Shown here piece by piece: positions 63,575 to 64,000 of a stretch of DNA of 64,000 nt. Numbering within the stretch: position 1 is the first letter of the stretch; every line of letters starts with the position of its first letter. The notes below the pieces were generated by a model. It did not search any database. It saw nothing but the letters and a program-made list of their open reading frames with translations, and had not been told where the DNA came from. This DNA comes from JBOICV01 sp050740255. Its GTDB lineage: Bacteria > Pseudomonadota > Gammaproteobacteria > Nevskiales > JBOICV01. The stretch spans positions 24,448 through 88,447 of the forward strand of contig JBOICV010000164.1 in NCBI GenBank assembly GCA_050740255.1, in the 5' to 3' direction. Both the position numbers and the translations under genes were made by a program.

Positions 63575-64000
63575 TTAAGCGGCGCGCTTCAGCCGCCCAT
63601 GTTCCACGTGGAACATAGCCTGCCCCGGATCGCGCTGCGGGATGTCGCGCTCTTGCAGAAAAGTGAGAAACGCCTGCATGCCGAGCGCTTCGATCTGTCG
63701 CAGCAGCCACTCGCGGTAGTGCGGGCCCAGCTCCGCCGCCAGATCGTCAATCAGCAAAATCGGCCGGCGCGCGGTCATCGTATGCACTTCGCGCGCCTGT
63801 GCCAGCAGTAGCGCCGCGGTGACTAGCTTTTGCTCGCCGCGCGAGGCGCGCTCCGGCACCGGCACGCCCTGCAACTTGAGGCGCAAGTCGGCGCGATGCG
63901 GGCCGACGCCGGTGTGGCCGGCCTCGCGGTCGCGGGCGGTGCCCGCGGCCAGCGCTTCCGCCAACGCCACGCCCTGCGCCCAGCCCGCGTAGTACTGCAC
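63575..64000 (-). CDS. recF: DNA replication and repair protein RecF, C-terminal part
   Basis: At least 141 residues, open at the window edge, so the N-terminus and Walker A lie beyond base 64000. Conserved RecF blocks: GPHRADLRL, SRGEQKLVTAALLLAQAR (ABC-type signature), ILLIDDLAAELG (Walker B) and the C-terminal FHVEHG. RecF loads RecA at gaps with RecO and RecR. The gene order recF then gyrB on the same strand is the classical one. A 117-base spacer without features separates the two. Confidence 0.95.
   Translation of the reverse strand: MQYYAGWAQGVALAEALAAGTARDREAGHTGVGPHRADLRLKLQGVPVPERASRGEQKLVTAALLLAQAREVHTMTARRPILLIDDLAAELGPHYREWLLRQIEALGMQAFLTFLQERDIPQRDPGQAMFHVEHGRLKRAA

Overview
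The window is a dense, high-GC stretch of a gammaproteobacterial chromosome. Three things point to the class: the argH / algZ-algR / hemC-hemD-hemX-hemY block, a GyrB carrying the long Toprim-region insertion usual in gammaproteobacteria, next to recF, and accessory genes such as ubiK and the CDP-6-deoxy-hexose reductase-like flavoprotein. I cannot name a genus. Almost every base belongs to a gene, spacers are short, and several kinds of dispersed inverted repeat sit in the spacers.

Layout. At 0-2 kb a histidine-phosphatase-fold protein diverges from a saccharopine-dehydrogenase-like (trans-acting enoyl reductase type) oxidoreductase, with a palindromic operator between them. At 2-12.2 kb a seven-gene minus-strand operon encodes a DUF1302 outer-membrane barrel, two DUF1329 periplasmic proteins, a YCF48-type lipoprotein, an MMPL/RND inner-membrane transporter and two small cytoplasmic proteins. 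Together these look like a complete inner-to-outer-membrane route for a hydrophobic molecule. At 12.4-18.1 kb are a Tyr-rich IalB-like secreted protein, a YqhA family membrane protein, tRNA-Arg(CCG), a membrane-anchored cytochrome c5 and four small outer-membrane barrels, two of them TorF-type.

At 18.1-31.2 kb lies a nitrogen-scavenging cassette. It has a taurine/nitrate-type ABC importer, a creatininase-family amidohydrolase, a type III glutamine-synthetase-like enzyme, a NikR-like regulator that lacks key nickel ligands, the two DUF1989 (carboxyguanidine deiminase-type) subunits and a biotin-dependent urea/guanidine carboxylase. Divergent from it is an allophanate hydrolase of visibly higher GC. 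A sigma-54 type promoter precedes the ABC operon. The cassette ends in a broken reading frame against the second TorF gene, and another TorF paralogue lies just beyond the other side, so it looks inserted.

At 31.3-41.6 kb come polyphosphate kinase 2, the third TorF protein, comM, ubiK, a tandem glnK-amtB-glnK-amtB set behind an NtrC palindrome and a sigma-54 promoter, and a secreted alpha/beta hydrolase lipoprotein. The first AmtB has an unusual Ala/Glu/Pro-rich periplasmic extension of about 117 residues. At 41.7-51.6 kb are a dual-CDGSH protein, spermidine synthase and arginine decarboxylase, a 3-hydroxyisobutyrate-dehydrogenase-like enzyme behind a Fur-like box, an OmpA protein, and a GntR / phospholipase-C-like / fatty-acid-hydroxylase operon. 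At 51.6-64 kb are argH, algZ-algR, hemCDXY, a small lipoprotein, the flavoprotein reductase, gyrB and the end of recF.

Two themes connect the window. One is nitrogen limitation: PII, Amt, two sigma-54 promoters, and guanidine or urea use. The other is envelope lipid and outer-membrane biology. Many dispersed repeats touch genes so closely that they supply a ribosome binding site, start codon or stop codon. All functions are read from sequence alone; no database search was run.
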